Positions 1 through 9,930 of a stretch of 64,000 nt of DNA are shown in pieces. The stretch comes from Oscillospiraceae bacterium (lineage in GTDB: Bacteria; Bacillota; Clostridia; Oscillospirales; CAG-272): the NCBI GenBank assembly GCA_015063895.1, contig SVTG01000003.1, positions 97,253-161,252 on the forward strand. Reading direction: 5' to 3'. Each line of letters begins with the position of its first letter. Positions within the stretch are counted from its first letter, which is position 1. The notes under the pieces are model-generated. The model ran no database searches. It was not told the origin of the DNA and worked only from the letters and a program-made list of their open reading frames with translations. The position numbers and the translations under genes were made by a program.

Positions 1-854
1 GACCCCTGCTCGGCGTGTCGAAGGAATCGCTTCTCTCTTATTTACACGGGCAGGGTCTTCCCTTTGTCACCGACAGCACCAACGACGAGCTTTGCTGTCA
101 GCGCAATTTTTTGCGTCTGCGCGTGCTGCCCCTTCTGCGCGAGCTACAGCCAAACGCCCCCCTGATGGCGGCACGCTGTGCCGAAGCGCTGACGGGTGAC
201 GAGCAATATCTTGATCGTCTTGCCGCCGATTTTCTTGCCGCCGAGGGCAACACCCCCACAAGGCAAGCACTCCTTTCCCTGCCACGCCCCGTTCTGGTGC
301 GCGTGCTGCGCAGGCTGCTGCCCGAGCCGCCGACCGCCCGACACGTAGAGGCGATCTGCGCACTGCTGTCGGGCACGCGGCAAAGCGCCAGGCTTTCTCT
401 GCCGCAGGGCACCCTGCTGCAATTACGCCGCGGCAGACTGCTTGTTGCCAAAAAAGAGGCGCCGCTCACCGCCACCGTGGCACTGCTCAGCGCGCACTCA
501 CTTGACACAGCCGCTGACCTGCCAAACGGTCTTGCCGTGCTCGGTGCGCTGAGCAAAGCACAGGAAGCGGCGCTTACCGCACGCTACGCCTATCATACAA
601 CGGCCCACGTCGCACAATCAGCCCTTGTCGGTGCGCTCTACGTGCGCACCCGCGAAGCGGGTGACGTGATCCTGTCGGGGCGCATGCACAAAACCGTCAG
701 GCGCCTCGGTAGCCTGTCGCATCTGGCGCCCACCGTGCGTGCACGTATGCCGCTGCTTTGCGACGAAGAAGGCATCGTAGCGGTGCCCTTCGGCCCGACG
801 CGTGACGGCGCGACAAAAAACGCAGACCTCACCGTTTACTTTTACTTTAACTGA
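1..854 (+). CDS. tilS: tRNA(Ile)-lysidine synthase, C-terminal part (5' truncated by window edge)
   Basis: Translation contains the TilS-like segment 'FVTDSTNDELCCQRNFLRLRVLPLLRELQPN'; lies directly upstream of ftsH as in many Firmicutes. Confidence 0.88.
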   Translation, partial: PLLGVSKESLLSYLHGQGLPFVTDSTNDELCCQRNFLRLRVLPLLRELQPNAPLMAARCAEALTGDEQYLDRLAADFLAAEGNTPTRQALLSLPRPVLVRVLRRLLPEPPTARHVEAICALLSGTRQSARLSLPQGTLLQLRRGRLLVAKKEAPLTATVALLSAHSLDTAADLPNGLAVLGALSKAQEAALTARYAYHTTAHVAQSALVGALYVRTREAGDVILSGRMHKTVRRLGSLSHLAPTVRARMPLLCDEEGIVAVPFGPTRDGATKNADLTVYFYFN

Positions 855-855
855 C

Positions 856-873
856 AGCCCCCTTAAGGGGGCT
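856..873. repeat. Perfect hairpin between tilS and ftsH
   Basis: AGCCCCCTTAAGGGGGCT palindrome; no T-run follows, so not a clear terminator. Confidence 0.5.
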
Positions 874-933
874 CCCCCCCATTGGAAATACCGCCCATCG
901 GGCTGTTTATATTTCACCCCCACGGAGGAAAAC

Positions 934-3102
934 ATGAAAAAACACATCAAATCCATTGTCCTTTATTTGTTGTTGATCGGCGCTGTCATCTTTGCGGTGG
1001 CCACCATCTACAACCACACCGAAAAGGAAAAAATCATTCTCGGTGACGTGGTCTCGTACTTTGAAGCGGATCGCGTAACCTCCTTTGTCATTGACGGTAA
1101 ATACTACATCACCATGAACGTAATCAAGCAGGACGCCGCAGGCAACCTGCAAACCAAGGAGGACGGCTCCTTTGACACGTCGGAGGTCGCGTATCAGCTG
1201 CGCTCGGTTGACCTGTTTAACGAATATTGCGGCGATTACGTGAAAAACAACCAAAACCTCAAGAGCTACGACATTGAGCCCCAGGCTGTGACCCCTTGGT
1301 GGGTTAGCATGCTCCCGTGGCTCCTGATCATCGTGGCCGCCTTCCTGCTCTATTTCTTTATGATGCGCTCGATGGCGGGCCCCGGCTCGAAGATAAACAG
1401 CTTCGGCAAGGCGCGCGCCAAAACGGTAAACGACAGCAAGGACCGTATTACCTTTGAGGACGTAGCGGGCTCGAACGAGGAAAAGCAGGAGCTTGAGGAG
1501 ATCGTTGAATTTTTAAAGGACCCCGCCAAGTTTACCAGACTCGGCGCCAAGATCCCCCACGGCGTGCTGCTTGTGGGCCCTCCCGGTACGGGTAAAACGC
1601 TGCTTGCCAAGGCCGTTGCGGGTGAAGCGGGCGTCCCCTTTTATTCCCTGTCGGGCTCCGACTTTGTGGAAATGTACGTCGGCGTCGGTGCTTCGCGTGT
1701 GCGCGACCTTTTTGAAACGGCACGCAAATCCCCCGCGAGCATCATCTTTATCGATGAGATCGATGCCGTAGGCCGTCACCGCGGCGCTGGCCTTGGCGGC
1801 GGTCACGACGAGCGCGAGCAGACCTTGAACCAGCTGCTCGTGGAAATGGACGGCTTTGGCTCTCACGAGGGTATTATCGTGATCGCCGCTACCAACCGTC
1901 CCGATATTCTTGACCCCGCCCTGCTGCGCCCCGGTCGCTTTGACCGTCAGATCACGGTCGATGCCCCCGACGTCAAGGAGCGTGAGGCAATTTTGCAGGT
2001 TCACGTGCGCAAAAAGCCGCTTGAGGCAACAGTCGACCTTGCCGTGGTTGCGAAAAAGACCGCAGGCTTTACGGGCGCCGACCTTGCCAACCTCCTCAAC
2101 GAAGCCGCCCTCCTGGCGGCACGCCGCAACAAATCTCTGATCGGCACCGATGATATCGACGATGCCTTTATCCGCGTCATTGCAGGCCCCAAGAAGGCCT
2201 CTCGCGTCATGAGCGAGCGTGAACGCAAGAACACGGCTTATCACGAAGCGGGCCACGCCATTGTGGCACACGTCCTGCCGCATCTTGACGCCGTACACCA
2301 GATCTCCATTATTCCCTCGGGCCGTGCACTCGGCTATACCATGAGCCTGCCCGCCGAGGACAAATACAGCGTATACAAGCAAGAGCTCAAGGAGCAGATC
2401 GCAGAGCTGCTGGCAGGGCGTGTAGCCGAAGCACTGATCTTTGGTGACATTTCAGGCGGCGCCTCCAACGATATTGAGCGTGCCACAAGCATCGCACGCA
2501 AGATGGTCACCCAGCTTGGCATGTCTGACGTGCTGGGTCCCGTCAAATACGGCACCAACGAAAGTGAGATCTTCCTTGGCCGCGACTTTGCGGGTGGGAA
2601 TAACTTCTCCGAGGAGGTTTCGGCTAAGATCGATGCCGAGATCAAGGCACTCATCGACGAGGGCTACGCCACCGCCGAGCGCGTGCTGAGCGAAAACCGC
2701 GCGAAGCTTGACTTCGTAGCCGCCTTCCTGTTGAAGAACGAATTGATGGACAGCGACCAGTTTGCTGCCGCCATGGACCGCGAGAGTGTTACGATCGAGG
2801 AGCTTGAGGCTATGGCCGCAGAAAAGCGTGAGCAGAGCCGCCGCGAGAACGAAGCGCGCGCACAGCGTCTGCGCGAGGAGGCCGAGGCCGCCGCACGTGA
2901 GGCTGCTGCCGCCGAGGCAGCGCTGATGGGCAGCTTTGCCGAGCACCCGCAGGCCCCCGACTCCGTACAGGACGCGACACCAGACACACAAAGCAACGGC
3001 AACGAGCCTGACGGCAACGATCCTGACGGCAACGATCCTGACGGCAACGATAGCAACGACAACGATAACAGCGACGTCACCGGAAAAGACACACAGGCTT
3101 AA
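934..3102 (+). CDS. ftsH: ATP-dependent zinc metalloprotease FtsH
   Basis: Walker [22 protein letters not shown] region, HEAGH zinc motif; start ATG at 934 after GGAGG; D/N/G-rich C-terminal tail. Confidence 0.97.
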   Translation: MKKHIKSIVLYLLLIGAVIFAVATIYNHTEKEKIILGDVVSYFEADRVTSFVIDGKYYITMNVIKQDAAGNLQTKEDGSFDTSEVAYQLRSVDLFNEYCGDYVKNNQNLKSYDIEPQAVTPWWVSMLPWLLIIVAAFLLYFFMMRSMAGPGSKINSFGKARAKTVNDSKDRITFEDVAGSNEEKQELEEIVEFLKDPAKFTRLGAKIPHGVLLVGPPGTGKTLLAKAVAGEAGVPFYSLSGSDFVEMYVGVGASRVRDLFETARKSPASIIFIDEIDAVGRHRGAGLGGGHDEREQTLNQLLVEMDGFGSHEGIIVIAATNRPDILDPALLRPGRFDRQITVDAPDVKEREAILQVHVRKKPLEATVDLAVVAKKTAGFTGADLANLLNEAALLAARRNKSLIGTDDIDDAFIRVIAGPKKASRVMSERERKNTAYHEAGHAIVAHVLPHLDAVHQISIIPSGRALGYTMSLPAEDKYSVYKQELKEQIAELLAGRVAEALIFGDISGGASNDIERATSIARKMVTQLGMSDVLGPVKYGTNESEIFLGRDFAGGNNFSEEVSAKIDAEIKALIDEGYATAERVLSENRAKLDFVAAFLLKNELMDSDQFAAAMDRESVTIEELEAMAAEKREQSRRENEARAQRLREEAEAAAREAAAAEAALMGSFAEHPQAPDSVQDATPDTQSNGNEPDGNDPDGNDPDGNDSNDNDNSDVTGKDTQA
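3007..3051 (+). repeat. 15-bp tandem repeat (3 perfect copies of CCTGACGGCAACGAT) in the 3' end of ftsH
   Basis: Read directly; encodes PDGND x3. Confidence 0.9.
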
Positions 3103-3106
3103 ACCG

Positions 3107-3148
3107 CACCGGGGGGCTATGCCCTTGGGTATCCCCCCTGTTTTTTAG
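3107..3148 (+). terminator. Rho-independent terminator after ftsH
   Basis: GGGGGG...CCCCCC stem followed by TGTTTTTT. Confidence 0.7.
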
Positions 3149-3157
3149 GAGTATGCT

Positions 3158-6112
3158 ATGGAAAACAAGCAAAAGCTCACCCTCGGTATCGACATAGGCT
3201 CTACCACTGCAAAGGTGGTGCTTGTGCGTGGCGAGGAAATACTGTTTCAGTGCTACGAGCGCCATTTTTCGCAAGTGCGCCTGAAGACCCTTGAAATATT
3301 AAAGCGCCTCGGCGACCTGATCGGCACCGAGCGCGTCAGCGTTGCCATTTCAGGGTCGGCAGGCCTTGGGCTATCACGCGCGGCAAATCTGCCCTTCGTG
3401 CAGGAGGTGTTTGCCACGGGCGAAACGGTACGCCACCTTGAGCCCGACACCAATGCCGTGGTTGAGCTCGGCGGCGAGGACGCCAAGGTCATTTTCTTTG
3501 ACGGCGGCACCGACGAGCGCATGAATGGCACGTGCGCGGGCGGCACGGGTGCGTTTATCGACCAGATGGCCACTCTGCTTGATCTCACCGTAGAGGAGCT
3601 GGATGCCCTCTCGCTAGAGGCCACGCGTATTTATCCCATCGCCTCGCGCTGCGGCGTGTTTGCCAAAACCGATATCCAGCCGCTGTTAAATCAGGGTGCC
3701 GCCAAGGCCGATATTGCGGCCAGCATCTTCCGCGCGGTTGTAAACCAGACCATTGCAGGCCTCGCGCAGGGGCGCCGTATCACGGGTAAGGTCATGTTTC
3801 TCGGCGGTCCGCTTTCCTTTAACGAGGGGCTGCGTCGCCAGTTCGTGCACGTATTGAAATTAACGCCCGAGCAGGCGATCTTTCCGCCGTATGCGCGCAT
3901 TTCCGTCGCACTGGGCGCCGCATTTTATGCAACGGGTCTGAAGGAGGATTTCGGCTACGACGAGCTGGTCACGAGGATCGAGCAGTCAGTCACCACCACC
4001 GCCACCACCTCCAATCTCGCACCCTTGTTTGAAAATCAGGCCGAGTATAAGCGCTTCCGCGCCCGTCACGCAGCGGCCTCGGTAGAATATACCGACCCCG
4101 CGACCTACCGCGGTAACGCCTATCTTGGTATTGACTGCGGCTCTACCACCACCAAGCTGGTGCTGATGGCCGAGGATCACAAGCTGCTTTATACATATTA
4201 TAATTCCAACAAGGGCAATCCCGTCGGGATCGTGAAGGAGCAGCTTGAGGAGATCTACGCCCTTTGCGGCAACCGTATCAAGATCCGTTCCTCGGCCGTC
4301 ACGGGTTACGGTGAGGAGCTGATCCGTCACGCCTTTCATCTTGACCAAGGGCTGGTTGAGACGATGGCACACTTTACCGCCGCCAGATATTTCAACCCCC
4401 GCGTTGACTTTATTCTTGATATCGGTGGGCAGGATATCAAATGCTTCAAGATCCGCGCAGGTGCCATTGACAGCATTATGCTCAATGAGGCCTGCTCATC
4501 GGGCTGCGGCTCGTTTATTGAGACCTTTGCCAAATCCCTTGGCTACGAAACTGCTGAATTTGCCAAGCTTGCCCTGTTTGCGAAGGCCCCCGTTGACCTC
4601 GGCTCTCGCTGCACGGTGTTCATGAATTCCTCCGTCAAGCAAGCACAAAAGGACGGCGCCACGGTCGGCGATATTTCGGCAGGCCTTTCGGTGTCGGTCG
4701 TAAAAAACGCCATTTATAAGGTCATTCGTGCAGGCAGCACCGAGGAGCTTGGTGACAATATCGTGGTACAGGGCGGCACGTTTTTAAACGATGCCGTGCT
4801 GCGCAGCTTTGAGCGCGAGCTCGGACACGACGTCATTCGCCCTGCCATTGCGGGGCTGATGGGCGCGTGGGGTGCGGCGCTGTACGCGCAGTCGACCGCG
4901 GGTGACACATCAACGCTGCTTTCACGTGAGGCACTGAAGCAATTCCGCCACAGATCCCGTGCCGCGGTCTGCCGTGCCTGCACCAACAACTGTAACATTA
5001 CCGTCAATACCTTTGCCGACGGCGAAACCTTTATTTCGGGCAACAAGTGCGAAAAGGGTGCGGGGAAAAAGGCGGCGGAAAATCCCCTGCCGAACCTGCA
5101 CGCCTTCAAGCGCGACGCCTTTGCGGCGCTGACCCCCGTTGTCGGCAAGCGCGGCTTTACCATCGGCCTGCCCTTGGCACTCGGTATGTACGAGCTTGGC
5201 CCCTTCTGGTATACGCTTTTCAAATCCCTTGGCTTCGGCGTGCGCTTTTCGGGCTTTTCCAACCGCAAGCTTTACGCCAAAGGGCAGTACAGCATCCCGT
5301 CGGATACCGCCTGCTACCCTGCCAAGATCATGCACGGCCACATTGAGCAGCTGATCGAGGACGGCGTTGACGGCATCTTTTACCCCGCCATGACACGTAA
5401 CGTCGATGAGCACGTAGCCGATAACTGCTACAACTGCCCTGTGGTCGCCTATTATGCCGAGCTGCTTTCGCATAATATGGACAGCCTCTCGCAGGTGCGC
5501 TTCTTCTATCCTTACATCAACGTCAACAACCACAAAAAGCTGACCGAGCAGCTGCTGACCTTTTTAAACACCGAGTTCGGCGGCTTTACCGCACGCGAGG
5601 TATCCTTTGCCGCACGCGCGGCCCGTATCGCTTATGACAACCACATGCGTCGCATTCGCCGAGAGGGTGAGCGTGCCGTTGCACGCGCCAAGCGAGAGGG
5701 ACTGCGCTTGATGGTACTGTCGGGCAGACCCTACCATATCGACCCCGAGATCGGTCACAGCATCGATAAGCTGGCCACCTCTCTTGGGTTTGTCGTGGTC
5801 AGCGAGGATGCCGTGGCACACCTGGCCTCCAGCCCCGCAAGACCCCTTTCCCTGAACCAATGGACCTACCACGCAAGGCTGTATAACGCCGCCAAATTCG
5901 TCACCGAGACCAAGGGGGCGGAGCTGGTACAGCTGGTTTCCTTCGGCTGTGGCATTGATGCCATCACCACCGATGAGGTGCGTGGGATCTTGGAGGACGG
6001 CGGCAAGCTTTACACACAGATCAAAATCGACGAGATCACCAATCTCGGTGCCGTCACCATCAGACTGCGCAGCCTGATCGGTGCACTTGACCAACAGGAA
6101 GGGAGGGGCTGA
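3158..6112 (+). CDS. Acyl-CoA dehydratase activase-related protein (two BadF/BadG/HgdC-type ASKHA domains plus DUF2229-like region)
   Basis: Two repeats of the ATPase signature (GIDIGSTTAKVVLV, GIDCGSTTTKLVLM); GGEDAKVI/GGQDIKCF motifs; Cys motif CRACTNNC. Confidence 0.9.
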   Translation: MENKQKLTLGIDIGSTTAKVVLVRGEEILFQCYERHFSQVRLKTLEILKRLGDLIGTERVSVAISGSAGLGLSRAANLPFVQEVFATGETVRHLEPDTNAVVELGGEDAKVIFFDGGTDERMNGTCAGGTGAFIDQMATLLDLTVEELDALSLEATRIYPIASRCGVFAKTDIQPLLNQGAAKADIAASIFRAVVNQTIAGLAQGRRITGKVMFLGGPLSFNEGLRRQFVHVLKLTPEQAIFPPYARISVALGAAFYATGLKEDFGYDELVTRIEQSVTTTATTSNLAPLFENQAEYKRFRARHAAASVEYTDPATYRGNAYLGIDCGSTTTKLVLMAEDHKLLYTYYNSNKGNPVGIVKEQLEEIYALCGNRIKIRSSAVTGYGEELIRHAFHLDQGLVETMAHFTAARYFNPRVDFILDIGGQDIKCFKIRAGAIDSIMLNEACSSGCGSFIETFAKSLGYETAEFAKLALFAKAPVDLGSRCTVFMNSSVKQAQKDGATVGDISAGLSVSVVKNAIYKVIRAGSTEELGDNIVVQGGTFLNDAVLRSFERELGHDVIRPAIAGLMGAWGAALYAQSTAGDTSTLLSREALKQFRHRSRAAVCRACTNNCNITVNTFADGETFISGNKCEKGAGKKAAENPLPNLHAFKRDAFAALTPVVGKRGFTIGLPLALGMYELGPFWYTLFKSLGFGVRFSGFSNRKLYAKGQYSIPSDTACYPAKIMHGHIEQLIEDGVDGIFYPAMTRNVDEHVADNCYNCPVVAYYAELLSHNMDSLSQVRFFYPYINVNNHKKLTEQLLTFLNTEFGGFTAREVSFAARAARIAYDNHMRRIRREGERAVARAKREGLRLMVLSGRPYHIDPEIGHSIDKLATSLGFVVVSEDAVAHLASSPARPLSLNQWTYHARLYNAAKFVTETKGAELVQLVSFGCGIDAITTDEVRGILEDGGKLYTQIKIDEITNLGAVTIRLRSLIGALDQQEGRG

Positions 6113-6113
6113 T

Positions 6114-7403
6114 ATGGCCACACAGCGCGTCATTTTTACCAAGGAAATGAAACGGGACTATACCATTCTGCTCCCCAATATGCTTGAGATGCACTTCAAG
6201 ATCATGGCAGAGATCTTTCGGCACGACGGCTACCGCGTGGAGCTGCTGCAAAACGAGGGACAGGGTGTAATTGACTGCGGACTCAAATATACCCACAACG
6301 ATGCCTGCTATCCCGCCCTTCTCGTGATCGGTCAATTCATCGACGCCCTGCAAAGCGGCAAATATGACGTGGATCGCGTGGCGGTGATGATGACGCAGAC
6401 GGGTGGTGGGTGCCGTGCCTCCAATTACATTACCCTCATTCGCAAGGCACTCGCCAAGGCGGGCTTTGCACAGGTGCCCGTGATCTCCTTAAACGTATCG
6501 GGGCTTGAAAAAAATCCCGGCTTTAAGCTGACACTCGGCTTCGGCAAGCGCATTTTGTACGCCGTATATTACGGCGACCTGTTGATGAATCTTGTCAACC
6601 AATGCCGCCCCTACGAGAGAACGCCCGGCAGCACGCAGCAGCTGGCTGATAAATGGGTCGGACACCTTGTCAAGGAGTTAAACAACGGCAAATCCCCCAA
6701 CTATCGCTCCGTGCAGGAAAATTACGTCGCCATCTTAAAGGATTTTGAGCACAATCTCCCCCGCACCGACACGAAAAAGGTACGCGTGGGGATCGTTGGC
6801 GAGATCTACGTAAAATTTTCTCCGCTTGCCAACAATCATTTGGAGGAATTTTTGGTAAACGAGGGGGCTGAGACCGTCATGGCGGGCCTGCTTGATTTCC
6901 TGATGTACACGGTTAACACCGCCGTAGTGGATTACCGCCTGTACGGCATCAAAAAGACCCGTGCTAAGGTGATGAAATGGGCTTATAATTATCTACATAA
7001 AAAGCAGCTTGATTTCATTCGCATGTACCGTGAAAACAGCACCTTTACCCCGCCCACCGATTTTGAAAAGACACGCGCCGCCATCAAGGGCTATATTGAC
7101 GAGGGCGTGCAGATGGGCGAGGGATGGCTCTTAACGGCCGAAATGCTGGAGCTGATCGAAAGCGGTGCCAAAAACGTCGTCTGCGCACAGCCCTTCGGGT
7201 GCCTGCCCAACCATATCGTTGGCAAGGGCATGATGAAAATTATCCGTGAAAATCACCCCGGCGTCAATCTTGTTTCCATCGACTATGACCCCGGTGCCTC
7301 GCGCATCAATCAGGAAAACCGCTTGAAGCTGATGCTGGCAGGGGCCGCTCGCGAGCTTGAAAACGAGCAAGCGGCAGAAAAAAAGGAGCCCGCACCCGTT
7401 TAA
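6114..7403 (+). CDS. 2-hydroxyacyl-CoA dehydratase-like protein (companion of the activase)
   Basis: Overlapping/adjacent to the activase; HgdB-like segments 'NDACYPALLVIGQF', 'QPFGCLPNHIVGKGMMK'. Confidence 0.8.
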   Translation: MATQRVIFTKEMKRDYTILLPNMLEMHFKIMAEIFRHDGYRVELLQNEGQGVIDCGLKYTHNDACYPALLVIGQFIDALQSGKYDVDRVAVMMTQTGGGCRASNYITLIRKALAKAGFAQVPVISLNVSGLEKNPGFKLTLGFGKRILYAVYYGDLLMNLVNQCRPYERTPGSTQQLADKWVGHLVKELNNGKSPNYRSVQENYVAILKDFEHNLPRTDTKKVRVGIVGEIYVKFSPLANNHLEEFLVNEGAETVMAGLLDFLMYTVNTAVVDYRLYGIKKTRAKVMKWAYNYLHKKQLDFIRMYRENSTFTPPTDFEKTRAAIKGYIDEGVQMGEGWLLTAEMLELIESGAKNVVCAQPFGCLPNHIVGKGMMKIIRENHPGVNLVSIDYDPGASRINQENRLKLMLAGAARELENEQAAEKKEPAPV

Positions 7404-7421
7404 CGATCCATTTCAAAAAAC

Positions 7422-7472
7422 AAAAGAGAGAACCAATCGGCACACCATGACCGAAGCGTTCTCTCTTTTTTG
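7422..7472 (+). terminator. Terminator-like hairpin
   Basis: AAAAGAGAGAAC...GTTCTCTCTTTTTT. Confidence 0.65.
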
Positions 7473-7533
7473 TTTCACCGCGCCACGCAGCGCGCATACA
7501 ATGGTAAAGAACCCGAAAGGAAGGAGCTCTGCT

Positions 7534-7755
7534 ATGCAATTTGACCGCACCGCACTGGAACGCCTGCTGATGCTAAACGACAAGCAGCTGGAGACCGTTG
7601 TAAAAAAGCTTGCCGAGGATTACGGCTTAGACCTCACGGCACTGAACGTTGACGCCACCAATATGAAAAAGCTGCGTCAGGCATTGCGCCAAGCCGACGA
7701 TAAGACCTTGCAAGGACTCGGTGAACAATTAAAAAACGGGAGATTAAAGCCGTGA
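7534..7755 (+). CDS. Small conserved-type hypothetical protein (73 aa)
   Basis: ATG after GGAAGGAG; overlaps next ORF. Confidence 0.7.
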   Translation: MQFDRTALERLLMLNDKQLETVVKKLAEDYGLDLTALNVDATNMKKLRQALRQADDKTLQGLGEQLKNGRLKP

Positions 7756-8069
7756 ACGGGGCGCAAGGCTCGCCCCCGACGGGCGAAAATGAGAGCGCCG
7801 AGCGAGAGGTGACGGCAAGCACCGGGCTTGACGACGAGTCCTTTTCCGCCTTGCTTGGCAGCATCGGCACCATGGCCCCTCTTTTCAGATCGCTTGGCAG
7901 CGTGATCGGCGCCAAGCCCTCCCCCGCGTGCGCCGCACGCGAGCATCTTTTGCTCTCCTTAAAGCCCTACCTCTCCCCCACACGGTGCGAGGCCGTTGAT
8001 TACCTGGTGCGCATCGCGCGGCTTGGCGATATCATTCATAGCCTTGAAAAAGGCGAAGGGAGGTCCTGA
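7752..8069 (+). CDS. Hypothetical protein (105 aa)
   Basis: GTG start overlapping previous stop; 'LLLSLKPYLSPTRCEAVDYLVRIARLGDII' resembles a clostridial small-protein family. Confidence 0.7.
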   Translation: MNGAQGSPPTGENESAEREVTASTGLDDESFSALLGSIGTMAPLFRSLGSVIGAKPSPACAAREHLLLSLKPYLSPTRCEAVDYLVRIARLGDIIHSLEKGEGRS

Positions 8070-8515
8070 TGTATATTCAATCCCCCACCCCCGAGGCGCA
8101 AGACGGCTTCACCCTGCCAAAGGGCTATAGCGGCAGTGCCTTTACCGCCAAAGGGGCACAAACGGTACAAGAAACGCCTACATCTGCCCCGCCCATGCTC
8201 GACGCATCGCCAACGCGATCCGAGCGAGACGCGCCCGACACCCCCGAGGAAAAAAGCGAAGAGGAGGCACCCCAAGGCGAGCAAGACCCCGCCGCCGAGG
8301 CATTTGCACCCTCACGCGAAAAGCGCGGCGAGGGGTCTCTGCTCACACGCCTGCCCTTCTTATCCTCACTCCTGCCGCCCGCGCGCCATAAGGACGGCAA
8401 AAGCGGACTGCCCGAATGGGCTGTGATCGGTCTTGTGCTTTTTTTGCTCCTCAACGACAGCGAGCGTGACGGCGATCTTCTCCCCTTCGTTCTATTGCTG
8501 TTATTATGGGATTAA
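8069..8515 (+). CDS. Hypothetical acidic protein with hydrophobic C-terminus
   Basis: ATG immediately following/overlapping the upstream stop; C-terminal 'WAVIGLVLFLLLNDSERDGDLLPFVLLLLLWD'. Confidence 0.65.
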   Translation: MYIQSPTPEAQDGFTLPKGYSGSAFTAKGAQTVQETPTSAPPMLDASPTRSERDAPDTPEEKSEEEAPQGEQDPAAEAFAPSREKRGEGSLLTRLPFLSSLLPPARHKDGKSGLPEWAVIGLVLFLLLNDSERDGDLLPFVLLLLLWD

Positions 8516-8556
8516 AAAAGCCCGACTTCCCTACGGTTGGAAAGTCGGGCTTTTGT
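8514..8556. terminator. Bidirectional terminator between convergent genes
   Basis: AAAAAAGCCCGACTTCC...GGAAAGTCGGGCTTTT. Confidence 0.85.
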
Positions 8557-8933
8557 TACCAGGTGAGCTTCAGGGGCTCTTCTAAATCCTGATATTCGCT
8601 GTTTTCACGACACGTATCGTGGTTTTCTACGATCAACACACGCGCATCGGGCGTGACCTTGATCGCGTGCCACGCACCGCGCCGCACGTTATAGATCCTT
8701 TCGCGCTCAAGCTCCACGACCTGCTTTTCAGCACCCAGGATCAGCTTTGCCCTACCCGAAAGCAGCACAAATACCTCATCGGTGCCAAGATGGCGCTCAA
8801 GATAGGTAATATTATCAAATTTTTCCGTGTAATTCAAAAGCGCCACGCGCCATGCGCCGTAATACATCGTGGGCTCATAGCCATCACCCAAATGCTCGTA
8901 AATCTCAAGATTTTCGTTTTCAAAAATTTTCAT
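8556..8933 (-). CDS. Cupin-domain protein
   Basis: Cupin-like pattern 'HLGTDEVFVLLSGRAKLILG...WHAIKVTPDARVLIVEN'. Confidence 0.75.
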   Translation of the reverse strand: MKIFENENLEIYEHLGDGYEPTMYYGAWRVALLNYTEKFDNITYLERHLGTDEVFVLLSGRAKLILGAEKQVVELERERIYNVRRGAWHAIKVTPDARVLIVENHDTCRENSEYQDLEEPLKLTW

Positions 8934-8949
8934 GCTGCTATCCTTTACA

Positions 8950-8975
8950 AAAGGGCGCCGACGGGCGCCCTTTAT
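8950..8975 (-). terminator. Hairpin downstream of the nucleotidyltransferase gene
   Basis: AAAGGGCGCC GAC GGGCGCCCTTT. Confidence 0.55.
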
Positions 8976-8981
8976 GATATT

Positions 8982-9887
8982 TTACTGATAAAGCGGCTCG
9001 GTGTAAACGCCTGCCTCGTGCAATGCCTTAAAGCTATCGATCACCGCGTACTTATCCTCCTGATAGGTGACGCCAAACCAGCGGTCGTTTGTCTTCAGCA
9101 CGCGAACGCTTGCCTTGCCCGTTTTGATCATGTCGTCAATGACCTTGGGTAAAAGATACTCAGCCTTGATATCCTCGGGCTTCAGGGCAGACAGGAACTC
9201 AACGAAGCCACCTTCCAGCTCGTCAAAGAAATCGGGGGTCAGCGCCCACATATTCATCGAAACGATCGACTGGGGATCGATCGGCGTCTTCTTGCCGTCC
9301 TCCTCAACAGCCGCGCCCTCGCCGTCGTGCACAAGACCGCCGGTCTCGACAACGCCTGCCAGATACCCGTCCTTTACGGTGCACACGCCGCGCGTAACGC
9401 CGCCGTTTTCACTCAGGGTGTTTTTCAGAATAAAGCCGGGCATGCAGAACCTGCCTGCCTTACCTGCATTTTCCACTAAGAAATCATGGGCAAGACGGAA
9501 GCCCTCCTTGCCGTAATAATCGTCGGCATTGATCACCAGGAAGGGCTCGTTGACGATGCCCTTGCAGGAGAGCACGGCCTGACCCGTACCCCAGGGCTTT
9601 TTGCGGTCGGGCGGGCAGGTGTAGCCGGCAGGAAGATTATCCTTTTCCTGGAAGGCGTATGCCACGGGGCAGACCTTTTCGATGCGATTGCCGATGATCT
9701 CGCGGAAATCGGCCTCAAGATCCTTGCGAATGATGAACACTACGCGGTCAAAGCCCGCTTCCAGTGCATCGTGGATCGAATAATCCATGATGATCTCACC
9801 ACCGGGGCCCACGGGCTCAAGCTGCTTGATGCCCTTGCCAAAGCGCGAGCCGATGCCTGCGGCCATAATAACAAGACTGGTTTTCAT
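8982..9887 (-). CDS. NTP-transferase family sugar nucleotidyltransferase
   Basis: N-terminal 'MAAGIGSRFGKGIKQLEPVGPGGEIIMDYSI' signature. Confidence 0.85.
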   Translation of the reverse strand: MKTSLVIMAAGIGSRFGKGIKQLEPVGPGGEIIMDYSIHDALEAGFDRVVFIIRKDLEADFREIIGNRIEKVCPVAYAFQEKDNLPAGYTCPPDRKKPWGTGQAVLSCKGIVNEPFLVINADDYYGKEGFRLAHDFLVENAGKAGRFCMPGFILKNTLSENGGVTRGVCTVKDGYLAGVVETGGLVHDGEGAAVEEDGKKTPIDPQSIVSMNMWALTPDFFDELEGGFVEFLSALKPEDIKAEYLLPKVIDDMIKTGKASVRVLKTNDRWFGVTYQEDKYAVIDSFKALHEAGVYTEPLYQ

Positions 9888-9930
9888 AAAAACTCCTTTC
9901 GAGAATAAATTCTCATCATATAATAAATCG

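Noticed and set aside
1513-2382. 289-aa minus-strand ORF
   Set aside because: Lies wholly within ftsH on the opposite strand.
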